Shown piece by piece: positions 11,623 through 22,000 of a stretch of DNA of 64,000 bases (the first letter of the stretch is position 1; each line of letters starts with the position of its first letter). Both the position numbers and the translations under genes were made by a program. The stretch covers positions 682,001 to 746,000 of the forward strand of contig NZ_LT906446.1 of the NCBI RefSeq assembly GCF_900187035.1, read 5' to 3'. Source of the stretch: Megamonas hypermegale. Lineage in GTDB: Bacteria > Bacillota > Negativicutes > Selenomonadales > Selenomonadaceae. The notes beneath the pieces were generated by a model. The model was not told the origin of the DNA, searched no databases, and saw nothing but the letters and a program-made list of their open reading frames with translations.

Positions 11623-12435
11623 ATGGATAGCAATTCACCAATAGGTGTCTTTGATTCAGGGCTAGGAGGGCTTACTGTACTCAAAGCACTGCGCCGTTTG
11701 TTGCCGAATGAAAATTTTATATTTGTCGGAGATTGTGCTAGAGCACCATATGGTGGTCGCACACCGGAAGAAATCACATTATTTTTAAAACAGTTCATGG
11801 AATATTTTGCACAACGTGATGTTAAAATGGCTGTTTGTGCATGTAATACAATGACTTCATATGGTTATCCACTTGTTAAAGATACAACACCATTTACACT
11901 CGTTCCAATGAATCCATCTATTGTTCCAGCTGTAAGGGCAGCGGCTAATAAACATATTGGTGTTATTGCTACAGCAGCAACTATCAATAAAGGTTTGCAC
12001 AGAAATACGGCGGCTGCTATAGATAAAAATATAAAAGTTTATGGTATGCCGTGTCCAAAATTTGTGCCACTCATTGAACGTGGCTGCATTGAAGGCCCTG
12101 AAATAGAAGCTGCTGTTAAATATTATGCTAAAAAATTTGAAGACGCAGATATTCATGCTTTGATTTTAGGTTGTACGCATTATCCAATCATTCGCAAAGT
12201 TCTTGCCAAATATTTTGGAACAGATGTTGCCTTGATTGACCCAGCATTTGAAACAGCTAAAAATGCAGTAGATATTTTGCGCCAAAAGAATTTATTAAAT
12301 ACCCAAAATCATCAAGGTTCTTTGGAAATCTGTTTTTCTGCCCAGCAAAAAAATACAGCTGAAATGGCAAAACTGATTTTAGGTAGTGATATTCCACCTA
12401 TTACAGGTGTGGATTTAACTATATTTGCAAAATAA
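11623..12435 (+). CDS. murI: Glutamate racemase
   Basis: Makes D-glutamate for peptidoglycan. The two catalytic cysteines are readable in VCACNTMTSYG (about residue 72) and LGCTHYPIIR (about residue 186). The N-terminus has the family start IGVFDSGLGGLTVLKAL, including the catalytic Asp region, and YGGRTPEEI follows. The length of 270 residues is normal. An AAGGAG site precedes the ATG. It is clustered with an unknown membrane protein and a CofE-like protein, all on the plus strand. Confidence 0.95.
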   Translation: MDSNSPIGVFDSGLGGLTVLKALRRLLPNENFIFVGDCARAPYGGRTPEEITLFLKQFMEYFAQRDVKMAVCACNTMTSYGYPLVKDTTPFTLVPMNPSIVPAVRAAANKHIGVIATAATINKGLHRNTAAAIDKNIKVYGMPCPKFVPLIERGCIEGPEIEAAVKYYAKKFEDADIHALILGCTHYPIIRKVLAKYFGTDVALIDPAFETAKNAVDILRQKNLLNTQNHQGSLEICFSAQQKNTAEMAKLILGSDIPPITGVDLTIFAK

Positions 12436-12453
12436 CAAATTGGAGGCATTGAT

Positions 12454-13002
12454 GTGGATTTTCTAATCACAATTGTTTTATGGGTTCTTATTATCTTATT
12501 AGTTTTAATGTTATTAAACGAAGCTATCATTCGCTTTATCGGTGATGCTATCGTCAACATGAAAGCTGATGAACACACTCCATTTACAGTAGATGAAATC
12601 ACTCAAGATAGTATTTCATTTAGCACTACTATAAATGTTGCCAATGAAGGCAAACAGTGTGCTACTATTATGGACTGCTATGTGCGCCCACTTTTGCCAT
12701 TTGAACAATTCGATGGTGTAAAAGTTGAAGCTAAAGCAGAACTTAAAGGCGTTCCACGTGAAGATGATTATTTTGAATCTGTTTTAATTCAGAAAAAAGA
12801 AAGCATTGATATCGTTATTCGCGTAAAACTCATTGACCGCAAAAACAATGATATTAAAAAGACACTTACTAATATGGTTGATTTACCGCTTGATATTGTT
12901 TACCAGCATGCTGCACGTTATCCTTGGAAAATTTCTAAAGAAACAGTGGTACTCACAGCAGAAGAAATTGCTGATTTAGCTGGTATCAAACTTGCAGATT
13001 GA
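12454..13002 (+). CDS. Unknown membrane-anchored protein
   Basis: A 182-residue protein starting with GTG at 12454, eight bases after TGGAGG (12441-12446). The out-of-frame ATG at 12452 is not used. Residues 2-22 (DFLITIVLWVLIILLVLMLL) form one membrane helix. The rest is a soluble beta-rich domain (FSTTINVANEGKQ) reminiscent of an immunoglobulin-like sandwich; that comparison is loose. It sits between murI and a CofE-like gene with short gaps, so it is probably co-transcribed with them. Function unknown. Confidence 0.7.
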   Translation: MDFLITIVLWVLIILLVLMLLNEAIIRFIGDAIVNMKADEHTPFTVDEITQDSISFSTTINVANEGKQCATIMDCYVRPLLPFEQFDGVKVEAKAELKGVPREDDYFESVLIQKKESIDIVIRVKLIDRKNNDIKKTLTNMVDLPLDIVYQHAARYPWKISKETVVLTAEEIADLAGIKLAD

Positions 13003-13051
13003 TTTTCGTTGAATGATAATGAAAAATGAACAGAAAGGTAAGAGGTAAATC

Positions 13052-13711
13052 ATGTCAGAAGTAAAAATTATACCAATTCCTACACGTATCCTTACTAAAA
13101 AAGATGATATTGTAGATACAATTGAAAAATATACCAAAGGTAAAATTGGCGAAAATGATGTAATCACTGTAGCTGAAAGCGTTGTAGCTATAACACAAGG
13201 TCTTTACATTCGCCCAGAAGATTTAAAAATCTCTTCTATGGCACAATTTTGTTGTCGTTTTATTCCAGATTACGGCAGTCTTGCTACACCACACGGCATG
13301 GAATCCTTGATGGTTAAAGAAGGTCATTTCCGTGTAGCAGCTGGTTTATTCATCGGCTTTTTAGCAAAACTCGTTGGCAAATCTGGTGTTTTCTATAAAA
13401 TTGCAGGTCGTCAAACTGCATTGATTGATGATGTAACAGGTACTATGCCACCATTTGATAAATCCATCGTATATGGTCCTGAAAATACAAAAGAAGTTGT
13501 AAATAATTTAAAATCACGTCTTGGTTGTTTTGGTGCAGTCATCGCCGATGTAAACGATTTAAAACGTTCTCGTATCGTAGATGTAACTGATGGTTGTAAT
13601 GGTGCTTTAGTAGCAAAATTATTGATTGATAATCCTTTTGGTAATGCTTCACAGAAAACACCAATTGCGATTATTAAAAACTTTAAACAGTATCAAGAAG
13701 CTAATGCTTAA
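13052..13711 (+). CDS. CofE-like (F420-0:gamma-glutamyl ligase family) protein
   Basis: A 219-residue protein with the family layout of F420-0:L-glutamate ligase: [17 protein letters not shown], the [17 protein letters not shown] strand pair, and the later [18 protein letters not shown] segment with metal and nucleotide-binding acidic residues. F420 synthesis is not expected in these bacteria, so the acceptor is probably something other than F420-0 (inference). GGTAAGAGG precedes the ATG. It is the last gene before a strong bidirectional terminator. Confidence 0.8.
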   Translation: MSEVKIIPIPTRILTKKDDIVDTIEKYTKGKIGENDVITVAESVVAITQGLYIRPEDLKISSMAQFCCRFIPDYGSLATPHGMESLMVKEGHFRVAAGLFIGFLAKLVGKSGVFYKIAGRQTALIDDVTGTMPPFDKSIVYGPENTKEVVNNLKSRLGCFGAVIADVNDLKRSRIVDVTDGCNGALVAKLLIDNPFGNASQKTPIAIIKNFKQYQEANA

Positions 13712-13720
13712 ATAATACGA

Positions 13721-13773
13721 AAAAAGACCAATCTATACTTAAAATAATTAAAGTGTAGATTGGTCTTTTTTTT
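13721..13773. terminator. Bidirectional terminator between the CofE-like gene and marR-type gene
   Basis: AAAAAGACCAATCTATACTT pairs with AAGTGTAGATTGGTCTTTTT (one wobble). T runs on both strands serve two convergent genes. Confidence 0.9.
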
Positions 13774-14227
13774 AATTATCATCGTTGATATGTTGGCGAA
13801 TTTTACCAAGAAGTTTCATCAAAGTCGCTTGTTCACTTTCATTGACAGCTTCAAATACACGCTTGCTATTTTGTTTTATAATTTGATGCCAAGTATCATA
13901 TTGTTCCAAAGCTAATGGAGTTAGATATATGTATTTTTCACGTTTATCCGTACCACTTTGACGAGTTATTAAATGTTTCTTTTCTAATTGGCGTAAAGTC
14001 TTGGAAATAGCTGCTGGCTCAATGTTTAAACAATTAGCCAAAACGGTTTGAGTCATGGTTCCCTGTGTGCGAATGGTCTTTAAGATTATCCATTCAGAAC
14101 CGTAAATGTTGGTACTATCTAGCGCTCTATTGATACTTTTACTCATGGCTCGTGTCGTCTGATAAAGCTGATGTACCAATTTAGAGGCTTGTTCTAATTT
14201 TTCTTCACTTATACTAATGGTAATCAC
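13772..14227 (-). CDS. MarR-family transcriptional regulator
   Basis: A 151-residue winged-helix regulator. The N-terminal dimerisation helix is followed by NIYGSEWIILKTI, the recognition region LNIEPAAISKTLRQLEKKHLI and the wing SGTDKREKYIYLTPLA (DxRxxxxxLT-like). It is transcribed divergently from the YdcF gene with about 110 bases between starts, so it may regulate that gene or itself; the target is not shown by the sequence. Confidence 0.9.
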   Translation of the reverse strand: MITISISEEKLEQASKLVHQLYQTTRAMSKSINRALDSTNIYGSEWIILKTIRTQGTMTQTVLANCLNIEPAAISKTLRQLEKKHLITRQSGTDKREKYIYLTPLALEQYDTWHQIIKQNSKRVFEAVNESEQATLMKLLGKIRQHINDDN

Positions 14228-14338
14228 CCTCTATTTGGATATATAATAAATAATTATACAATATAATGAGAAATTTTTGTTGAAATATTTGATATTTTGT
14301 TTTTTAATTATACTATATTGAAAAAAAGGAGTAAAAAC

Positions 14339-15103
14339 ATGCTTTATAAAGTATTTTATTCATTTATAATGCCACCAGGTGGCATCATATCCCTTTTGAT
14401 TTTGTTTAACATCTATTTGTATTGGAAAAAAATAAAAGGCAAATTCATTTTAACTGGGATTATCTTATTGTTTTATATATTGTCAATGCAATTTACAGCA
14501 TTTCATTTAATGAAACCACTAGAAAATACGTATACGAACTATTCAATAGAAGAATTGAAAGCGCAAAATCCAGATGTCATAATTATGTTAGGCGGTGGTG
14601 CTATCAATAATATTGCTGATATTGATGGTGATGGACAAGTCAGCGGTTATGTAGCAAATCGCATGATTACAGTTATGCGCCTGCAAAATGAACTTGATAT
14701 ACCTGTAATCTTGTCTGGTGGCAAAGTTTTTGAAGACACAGGTAGAGAAGCAGATATCGAGCAGCGAATTTTTAAAGGCATGGGCATGCCGGAAAATATG
14801 ATGCTCTTGGAAAATCAAAGTCGCAACACTGTAGAGAATGCGCGCAATAGTAAAGTGATTATGCAGGGAAATAATTTTACAAAGCCGATTTTAATAACAT
14901 CAGGCTTTCATATGCCTCGCTCTATGATGATTTTCGAGCGCGAAGGCATAAATCCAGTGCCATACGTTACGGATTATCAGCTTAGCGGTGAATTAGCTTG
15001 GAGCATTTTTAATTTTATTCCAGCTAATGGTGCATTCAATAATTCTTGTATGGCGATTAGAGAATACATGGGTATATTAGCGTTAAGACTTCATTTACAA
15101 TAG
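14339..15103 (+). CDS. YdcF family (DUF218) membrane protein
   Basis: A 254-residue protein with two N-terminal membrane helices and a DUF218 domain: VIIMLGGGAINN, VILSGGKVFEDT, SRNTVENARNS and ILITSGFHMPRSM are the conserved blocks. Homologues (YdcF, SanA, ElyC) act in envelope biology in other bacteria, but the reaction is not established here. An upstream TTG (14297) opens the frame 14 codons earlier; AAAAAAAGGAG at a proper distance supports the ATG at 14339. uvrC follows after 17 bases. Confidence 0.85.
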   Translation: MLYKVFYSFIMPPGGIISLLILFNIYLYWKKIKGKFILTGIILLFYILSMQFTAFHLMKPLENTYTNYSIEELKAQNPDVIIMLGGGAINNIADIDGDGQVSGYVANRMITVMRLQNELDIPVILSGGKVFEDTGREADIEQRIFKGMGMPENMMLLENQSRNTVENARNSKVIMQGNNFTKPILITSGFHMPRSMMIFEREGINPVPYVTDYQLSGELAWSIFNFIPANGAFNNSCMAIREYMGILALRLHLQ

Positions 15104-15120
15104 TAAAAGTAGGTGCTTTA

Positions 15121-16938
15121 ATGAATGATGTAGTAGCAGAAAAATTAAAACTTTTACCAGAAAAACCGGGTGTTTATTTGATGAAAAACAAGCGCGGTCA
15201 AATCATTTATGTTGGTAAAGCGATAAAATTAAAAAATCGCGTTCGCCAGTATTTTCAGTCTTCGCGCAATCATTCAGCTAAGACAATAGCAATGGTTTCG
15301 CATATTGAAGATTTTGAAACGATTATCACGGACAATGAACTCGAAGCTCTGATTTTAGAATGTAATTTGATAAAAAAGCATCACCCTAAATACAATATCA
15401 TGTTGCGTGATGATAAAACGTATCCTTATTTAAAAATAACATTGAATGAACAATATCCGCGTTTGACCACGACAAGGCGCGTTATCAAAGATGGTAGTAA
15501 ATACTTTGGCCCGTATACGAATATAACAGCTATGAAAGAAACAGTAAAACTTTTGCGCCGTTTATTTCCACTTCGCACTTGTAAGCACTTAGGTGAAAGA
15601 CCTTGCCTTGAATATCATATAAAACGCTGTTTAGCTCCTTGCGCTAGGCTCGTAAAAGAAGATGTGTACAATGAAATGGTGCATTCTGTTTGTTTATTCT
15701 TAGAGGGAAAAACAGAAGATATAGAGAAAAATTTAACAGCTAAAATGCAAAATTTAGCGCAGAATTTAGAATTTGAGATGGCAGGAAAAATTCGCGACCA
15801 GCTATTATCTATAAGACAAGTTACAGAAAAGCAAAAAATATTGACAGATACGGGAAATATGGATGCTATCGGTATGGCTACTTCACCATATGGCATTTGT
15901 ATGCAAGTATTTTTTGTACGCAGTGGTAAAATATTAGGTAGAAATCAATTCTTGATGACAGGCGATATGGAAGATAATAAAGAAAATGCTCTCAGTGCAT
16001 TTTTAAAGCAGTATTACAATGATGCAGTATTCATACCAGCAGAAATATTATTGCCACAGGATATTAAAGAAACAGCTTTACTAGAAAAATGGTTAGCAGA
16101 AGAAAAAAGCGTTAAAACTAAAATAATCACGCCAAAACGCGGTGTAAAAAAAGATATTGTAGAGATGGCAAATGAAAACGCCGTTAAATATCTGCAAGAC
16201 CAAGAAAATAAATTAAAAGATAAAATGGCACGCAGCATAGGCGCTGTATATGATTTACAAAAATATCTACATTTGACGAAGCCACCTATGCGCATGGAAT
16301 GCTTCGATATATCGCATATTCAAGGTTCAGAAACAGTAGCTTCAATGGTGGTGTTTCAAGATGGCAAGCCAGATAAAGAGTCGTATCGCCGTTTTAAGAT
16401 AAATTCTACCGAAGGAAAACCAGATGATTTTATGTCTATGCGTGAAGTCACAATGCGCAGATATGGCAAAGCAACGGCAAAAGAGATGCCGGACTTGATT
16501 ATCATTGATGGCGGTAAAGGACAACTAAGCTCCGCACTGGAAATAATTCGCGGTGCAGGTCATTTGACTGTGCCAGTAGTGGGGCTTGCTAAACAATTTG
16601 AATACATCTTTACAGAACATTCCTCTGAACCTGTGATTTTACCGCGCCAATCCGATGCATTGTACCTAGTGCAACAAATTCGCGATGAAGCACATCGCTT
16701 TGCTATCACTTATCACCGCAATTTGCGCACTAAGCGCAATAAAGTATCACTGCTAGATAATATAGCTGGAGTTGGTGCAAAACGGCGCAAAGCTTTATTT
16801 GACCGCTTTGAAAATATCTCCAATATAAAAAATGCAACAGTAGAAGAGCTATCTTCTGTTCCAGGTATCAGTGAAAATATAGCTAAATCTATTTATAATT
16901 TTTTCCGTACACATGAATTAATAAGCAAAAAAATATGA
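15121..16938 (+). CDS. uvrC: UvrC, excinuclease ABC subunit C
   Basis: The nuclease subunit of nucleotide excision repair, 605 residues. The N-terminal GIY-YIG domain is at 14-95 (KPGVYLMKNKRGQIIYVGKA), followed by the Cys-rich RTCKHLGERPCLEYHIKRC segment, a UVR motif around 200-235, the RNase H-like C-terminal nuclease (MECFDISHIQG and LIIIDGGKGQL with catalytic Asp residues) and two helix-hairpin-helix motifs at the end (DNIAGVGAKRRKAL, SSVPGISENIAKSI). Confidence 0.97.
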   Translation: MNDVVAEKLKLLPEKPGVYLMKNKRGQIIYVGKAIKLKNRVRQYFQSSRNHSAKTIAMVSHIEDFETIITDNELEALILECNLIKKHHPKYNIMLRDDKTYPYLKITLNEQYPRLTTTRRVIKDGSKYFGPYTNITAMKETVKLLRRLFPLRTCKHLGERPCLEYHIKRCLAPCARLVKEDVYNEMVHSVCLFLEGKTEDIEKNLTAKMQNLAQNLEFEMAGKIRDQLLSIRQVTEKQKILTDTGNMDAIGMATSPYGICMQVFFVRSGKILGRNQFLMTGDMEDNKENALSAFLKQYYNDAVFIPAEILLPQDIKETALLEKWLAEEKSVKTKIITPKRGVKKDIVEMANENAVKYLQDQENKLKDKMARSIGAVYDLQKYLHLTKPPMRMECFDISHIQGSETVASMVVFQDGKPDKESYRRFKINSTEGKPDDFMSMREVTMRRYGKATAKEMPDLIIIDGGKGQLSSALEIIRGAGHLTVPVVGLAKQFEYIFTEHSSEPVILPRQSDALYLVQQIRDEAHRFAITYHRNLRTKRNKVSLLDNIAGVGAKRRKALFDRFENISNIKNATVEELSSVPGISENIAKSIYNFFRTHELISKKI

Positions 16939-16953
16939 TTAGGGGGTTATTTT

Positions 16954-17826
16954 ATGATAGACTTACATGTACACTCTACAATGTCTGATGGTACATATGC
17001 GCCAGCAGAAATCGCAAAATTAGCAAGTCAAAAAGGTATGTTTGCTTTTGCTTTGACTGACCATGACACAATTTTTGGCAATACAGCAGCGAAAATTGCC
17101 AGCAAAGCATATAAAATTAACTTTATAAACGGTATGGAAATGAGCCTTAATTATGACAACCATCAAATTCATGTCGTAGCGCTTGGTTTTGACCAAAATA
17201 GTGAAGCTTTTAAAAACTTTTATAAAGAATTGCGCTATAAAAAAGAATCTTCCATTGCAAATGTAATAGATTATTTGCATAAGCAAGGTTTGGATATTTC
17301 TATAGAAAAAGTTCAGCCGTACGTTTCAGGTGATGGTATGGATAAATATGCAATCTTGCGCTATTTAGTAACTAATCAATCAGCTGTGGGAGATATTCAA
17401 TATTTATGGGATAAATACATTGACCCGGCTTTTCGCAAATTAAAATTAGGCATTGTTGAAAATCCAAAAGCAGAAGATGCAATAGCCCAAATGAAAATGG
17501 CAGGTGCTGTGACATCATTGGCACATTTTCATAAAAAAATTGGTTTTATCAATAATAATAGAGCTGAACAAGAATACCATATAAAATATCTGCATGAAAT
17601 GGGCTTAGATGGCATGGAAGCATATTATCCAAATTATACTGATGATGATAGAGCTTTTGCGCATTATATGATTGAGAAATATAACTTATTGCCAACTGGC
17701 GGAACAGATTTCCATGGAGCAAATCGTCCATCAGTTGAACTCGGTACAGGAACGAATAATAATATGAATGTACCAGATGAATTTTATATAAATATCTGCC
17801 AGAAAATAGAAGAAAGACGAAAATAA
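16954..17826 (+). CDS. PHP-domain phosphoesterase, RNase AM / nucleoside bisphosphatase type
   Basis: A 290-residue polymerase-and-histidinol-phosphatase domain protein. Metal ligands appear in IDLHVHSTMSDGTY (HxH at residues 4-6 and the following Asp), FALTDHDTIFG, SLAHFHKK and the C-terminal TGGTDFHG. The TrpH/RNase AM group removes 5' nucleotides or dephosphorylates 3',5'-bisphosphates; that assignment is by family resemblance. AGGGGG precedes the start, 15 bases after uvrC. It is the last core gene before the accessory island. Confidence 0.87.
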   Translation: MIDLHVHSTMSDGTYAPAEIAKLASQKGMFAFALTDHDTIFGNTAAKIASKAYKINFINGMEMSLNYDNHQIHVVALGFDQNSEAFKNFYKELRYKKESSIANVIDYLHKQGLDISIEKVQPYVSGDGMDKYAILRYLVTNQSAVGDIQYLWDKYIDPAFRKLKLGIVENPKAEDAIAQMKMAGAVTSLAHFHKKIGFINNNRAEQEYHIKYLHEMGLDGMEAYYPNYTDDDRAFAHYMIEKYNLLPTGGTDFHGANRPSVELGTGTNNNMNVPDEFYINICQKIEERRK

Positions 17827-17833
17827 GAATTAT

Positions 17834-17869
17834 AAAAAGCTATTATGATAAATTCATAATAGCTTTTTT
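17834..17869 (+). terminator. Terminator of the uvrC-PHP operon
   Basis: A perfect 15-bp stem (AAAAAGCTATTATGA / TCATAATAGCTTTTT) ends in T6. It marks the left edge of the accessory island. Confidence 0.92.
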
Positions 17870-17895
17870 GTTATGTTAAAAATATTTGATGTAAA

Positions 17896-17924
17896 TTAAC
17901 AGATATTCATTTTTATTATATAAT
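17896..17924 (+). promoter_or_regulatory. Predicted promoter at the left edge of the defence island
   Basis: TTAACA (17896-17901), 17-base spacer, TATAAT (17919-17924), 32 bases before the first island gene. Confidence 0.6.
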
Positions 17925-17955
17925 TAATCGTATAAATAATAGAAGGTGAATAAAT

Positions 17956-18456
17956 ATGGCAATTCAAATGCAACAACGATATTTTTATTATGGAGCAATT
18001 TTGGATACATTTATATTAAAAAATCCAGGATGTTCCCCCACTTTGATAAGTAAAGAAGATGTGGAGCATAGACAAATTTATAAAATACTTACAAGTGAAG
18101 CAAAAGGAGAATACATATTATTTTTTAAATATACTACTAATTGCAATAGTGAAACTGAAAATTATAGAAGTTGGACATTTAGTTTTTTAGATAAAGATAG
18201 AGATTTATTGAAAAAATATAATGAAAAATATCCTATTTTCATCTGTTTATTATGTGAACAAAAACCTTTGAATAAAAGTAAAATAGCGATACTTAAATAT
18301 GAGGAATTTTTAAAAGTAACCAATAAAACATCAATTACAATTGGATTGAAAAAAAGTTCATCAACTTTTTTATTATTTAAAGGTACGTCTAGAGAAAGAA
18401 ACAAAGCGTATAAATTTCCTACTAAACGTATAGAACAAAAATTAGAAAGTATATAA
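17956..18456 (+). CDS. Unknown protein, first gene of the type III RM island
   Basis: A 166-residue soluble protein with AAGGTG before the ATG. It has no membrane segment and no motif I can name. The core looks alpha/beta (YILFFKYTTN, YPIFICLLCEQ, ITIGLKKSS) with a basic C-terminus (SRERNKAYKFPTKRIEQKLE). The hydrophobic strand followed by an E-Q pair could suggest a nuclease-like core, but I cannot align catalytic residues. It precedes the helicase remnant by 31 bases and shares its orientation, so it probably belongs to the same defence cassette. Confidence 0.6.
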   Translation: MAIQMQQRYFYYGAILDTFILKNPGCSPTLISKEDVEHRQIYKILTSEAKGEYILFFKYTTNCNSETENYRSWTFSFLDKDRDLLKKYNEKYPIFICLLCEQKPLNKSKIAILKYEEFLKVTNKTSITIGLKKSSSTFLLFKGTSRERNKAYKFPTKRIEQKLESI

Positions 18457-18487
18457 TCAATACATATAGATATTAAGAGGTTAAGAG

Positions 18488-19013
18488 ATGAAGATATTTA
18501 ATAATATTACAGAGAAACTTAAAGATGATTTAATTCAACAAATAAAAAAGGGCAGTAAAGTTTCAATAGCAGCGTCCTGTTTTTCAATATATGCTTATAA
18601 TGAGTTAAAAAAGCAATTAGAGAAAGTTGATAGTTTTAAATTTATTTTTATTAAAGTTTGAAGGAAAATATCAAGCTTGGATTAGTTATAAAGAGATAAT
18701 ACATGATACTGTAAAAGTAAATCAGTATTATCATACTGCATGGGTAGATGAAGAAAGCCTTCCATGTAAATTGGAGGGCTTAGATATGAATGCTGTATAT
18801 GAAAATTTTGTGCGACAAATTGCAGGAGCTGAATTAAGCGCAGACGAGAATACAAATTTAAAAGAAGATATTGAACAAGCAGAAGAAAAGAAACAAATAG
18901 AAAAACAGATAAAAGTATTACAAGCAAAAATTCGTAAAGAAAAACAGTTTAATCGAAAAGTAGAGCTTAATAATGAATTAAAAAGATTGAGGAAAATAAT
19001 AAATAAAAATTGA
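18488..19013 (+). pseudogene. Deletion-fused remnant: helicase N-terminus joined to DUF4391 C-terminus
   Basis: From ATG 18488 (AGAGGTTAAGAG upstream) the frame encodes MKIFNNITEKLKDDL, then KKGSKVSIAASCFSIYAY, the characteristic start of the PLD-like N-terminal domain of large defence-island helicases. It breaks near 18645-18660. The DNA continues in another frame as a DUF4391 C-terminus (GKYQAWISYKE, YYHTAWVDEE, LEGLDMNAVYENFVRQIAG, then a charged coiled coil) ending at 19013. Intact islands have a ~1000-residue helicase, then DUF4391, then mod and res. Here about 3 kb appears to have been deleted, leaving both outer ends. The apparent start inside the DUF4391 part (TTG 18627) is not a real gene start. 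Confidence 0.75.
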
Positions 19014-19028
19014 GGTGAAGAAGTTTAG

Positions 19029-22000
19029 ATGAAGGATTTTATAATAAAAATTGCATTATCTATACGGAATGCGATTAGTAAAAAAGTAACTTATTTGATA
19101 AATAGATTTTATTTAAAAGAGTTTGTAATAAAATTTGCATTATCTGTATTAAATATAATCAATAAAAAAGCAACTTATTTAATAGATAAATTTAATAATA
19201 TAATAGATAAGCCTGATTTAGAGAAGTATAAAAAGTTATCTCCAATAGATGATATGGAAAATGGAGATGAATATATTGATGCTCTGGATTGGGCTATTAA
19301 GCATAAAGATATAAAAAATATAGCTATTACTGCTCCTTATGGGGCTGGGAAAAGTAGTGTTATAAAGACATATGTAAAGAAACATCCTAGTTTAAAATAT
19401 ACATTTATATCTATGGCAACTTTTAATAGTAGCGAAGGGAAATCTCAAGATGATGGGGAAAAAGAAGAGATACCTTTAGAAAAAATAGAAAATGTAATAT
19501 TAAAACAATTTTTTTATAAAGTAAAAAAGAATATGTTGCCACAAAGCAGATATAACAAGATAGAAAAAATGAGCTATAAGTATATTTTTGCATGGATTTT
19601 CTGCATTAATGTGTTTTGTTCAATCGGAAGCGTATTAGTTTTTCCAGATGTTTTAAGGGAAAAAGTGATTAATTGTATTAATTTTTTAATTGATTTAGGT
19701 ATTCCTGAATTTTGGACACACGTAATAATACCATGCTTAGTATTATTAGAAATGATAATACTTGCTAGTATAATAAAACAAGGTATGATTAAATTAAAAC
19801 TGAAAGAAATAAAATTATTTTCTAATGCTACTCTTGGGAGTGAAGCGATTGATGAAAAATCTATTTTTAATAAAAATATAGATGAAATTTTGTATTTTTT
19901 TGAAGCAACAGGATATGAAGTTGTATTTTTTGAGGATTTAGATAGACTAGAAAACAATGATATATTCATAGAGTTAAGAGATTTGAATTTTATCATAAAT
20001 AATTATGAAGGCTTAGAGAAACCCGTAAAATTTGTTTATGCAGTAAAAGATGAATTATTCCATAATAAAGAAGAACGCACTAAATTTTTTGATTATATTA
20101 TACCTGTCGTTCCAATAATCAATGCAAGTAATTCAGAAGATGTTTTTTTAAAGGAATTTGAAAATAATGCTGAATGTAATATATCGAAGGAATATATAAA
20201 AGATGTAGCACCATTCGTATCAGATATGCGAGTTTTATATAATATTTTTAATGAATTTAAGATTTATAAAAGAACATTAAAAGATTCAGATAGCATAAAA
20301 CTTGTAGATGAAAAAATGTTATCATTGATAATATTTAAAAATTTATATCCAAAAGATTTTGCTGAACTTCAAAATGAACAAGATGAAGGTATTGTTAAGC
20401 AAGCATTTAAAGATAAACAATCATTTATAGAAAAAAGAACTGAAAAAATTAGAGAAGATATAAATGAATTAGAAGAACAAATTATATTAGTAAAAGAAGA
20501 TTGTTTAAAGAGTACTAAAGAAATAAAATATGCTTTTTGTGGTCATTTAGTTGATTGGAAAGGTTCAGTTCGTAGAATAGAAAGATATAACGGATATAGA
20601 AATTATCTTTATATAATAGAAGAAATATTAGATGATAATTTTAATTTAAAAGATATTTATGAGGATAAGAGTATTTATACTATTTATTATGCTAATAGTA
20701 GTTACGATAATAAACGGAAAGATATAAATTCTAATGAGTTAAAAGTATTGTTAGAAAGTTATGCTAAAAGATGGACAGCTTTAAAATTATTAGAAGATAA
20801 GAAAAAGGAAGGCATACATCAAGATTTAGAAGAATTAAATAAACAGTTACAAAATATATCAATATTATCTTTAAAAGAATTAATTGATAGAAATGATGTT
20901 AAAGAAGTTCTATCTGATAATGTTAGAAGTAATAAAGTCTTAGTCTTTATGTTAAGATATGGTTATATTAATGAAGATTATAGTATGTATATTAACTATT
21001 TTAAAGGAGATAGTATAACAAAAGATGATATGAACTTTATTCTTAACATAAGAAATAGAGAGGTTCAGTCATTTGATTATAAATTGACTAGATTAAGAGG
21101 TATAGTTGATAGATTAAATATAAGAGATTTTAAGCAAAAAGAAGTTTATAATTTTTACTTATTAGAGTATTTATTATCAAATAGTAGTAAAGAAATTGAT
21201 AAGAATAAATTAGATAATTTTATACAACAATTAGCAGATGAGGAAAAAGAAAGTTGGTCTTTTATAGATGCTTTTGTAAGGAAGAATAATAACAGAAAGA
21301 AATTTATAAATTTATTAGCTTTAAAATGGGAAAATATGTGGATTTTTTTAACTGAAAAAGCAGCATTGACATATAATAGACAAATAGAATATTTTAAATG
21401 GTTATGTGAAAGTTTAAAAGTAGAAGAATTGCTTAATTTAAATAAAGATAAAGCATTTGAACAATTTTTTGAAGAAAATGAAGACATATTGATACAACTT
21501 AAAGATGTGAATATTAATTATTTGGAAAAGATAATCGAGAAATTAGAAATACATTTTTATAAGTTGAATATAGCGGGAGTTGATAAAAAACTTTTGGATT
21601 TTGTATTTGATAATAACTATTACAATATCAATAAATATATGATAGATACTATTCTTGTATACAAAAACAGTGAAATAACAGAAAGTGATTTAAATAGGAA
21701 AAACTATACAATGATAATGACTTCTGGATATGATTGTTTAATAGATAATGTTTTCGCTAATATTGAAGAATATGTAAAAGAAGTTATATTGAGTAACGAT
21801 AATAACTATGATGATGAAAAATATATTTTAGTCTTAATGATTAAATGTAGCGATGATATGGATTTAGTAGAAAAAATTATAGTGCATGAAATTTTTAAGT
21901 TAAAAAATATATCTGTTTGTGAAAATAAATATTGGTTATTATTACTAAAACATAGAAAAATTAATGCTAATTTTGAAAATGTTATTCAATATTGGAAACA

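Noticed and set aside
12452-12470. ATG at 12452 as start of the unknown membrane protein
   Set aside because: It is out of frame; the GTG at 12454 is in frame with the conserved hydrophobic start and correct spacing to TGGAGG.
18627-19013. A stand-alone 128-residue gene from TTG 18627
   Set aside because: There is no ribosome site, and the start falls in the deletion junction; the sequence is the DUF4391 C-terminus, treated as part of the remnant.
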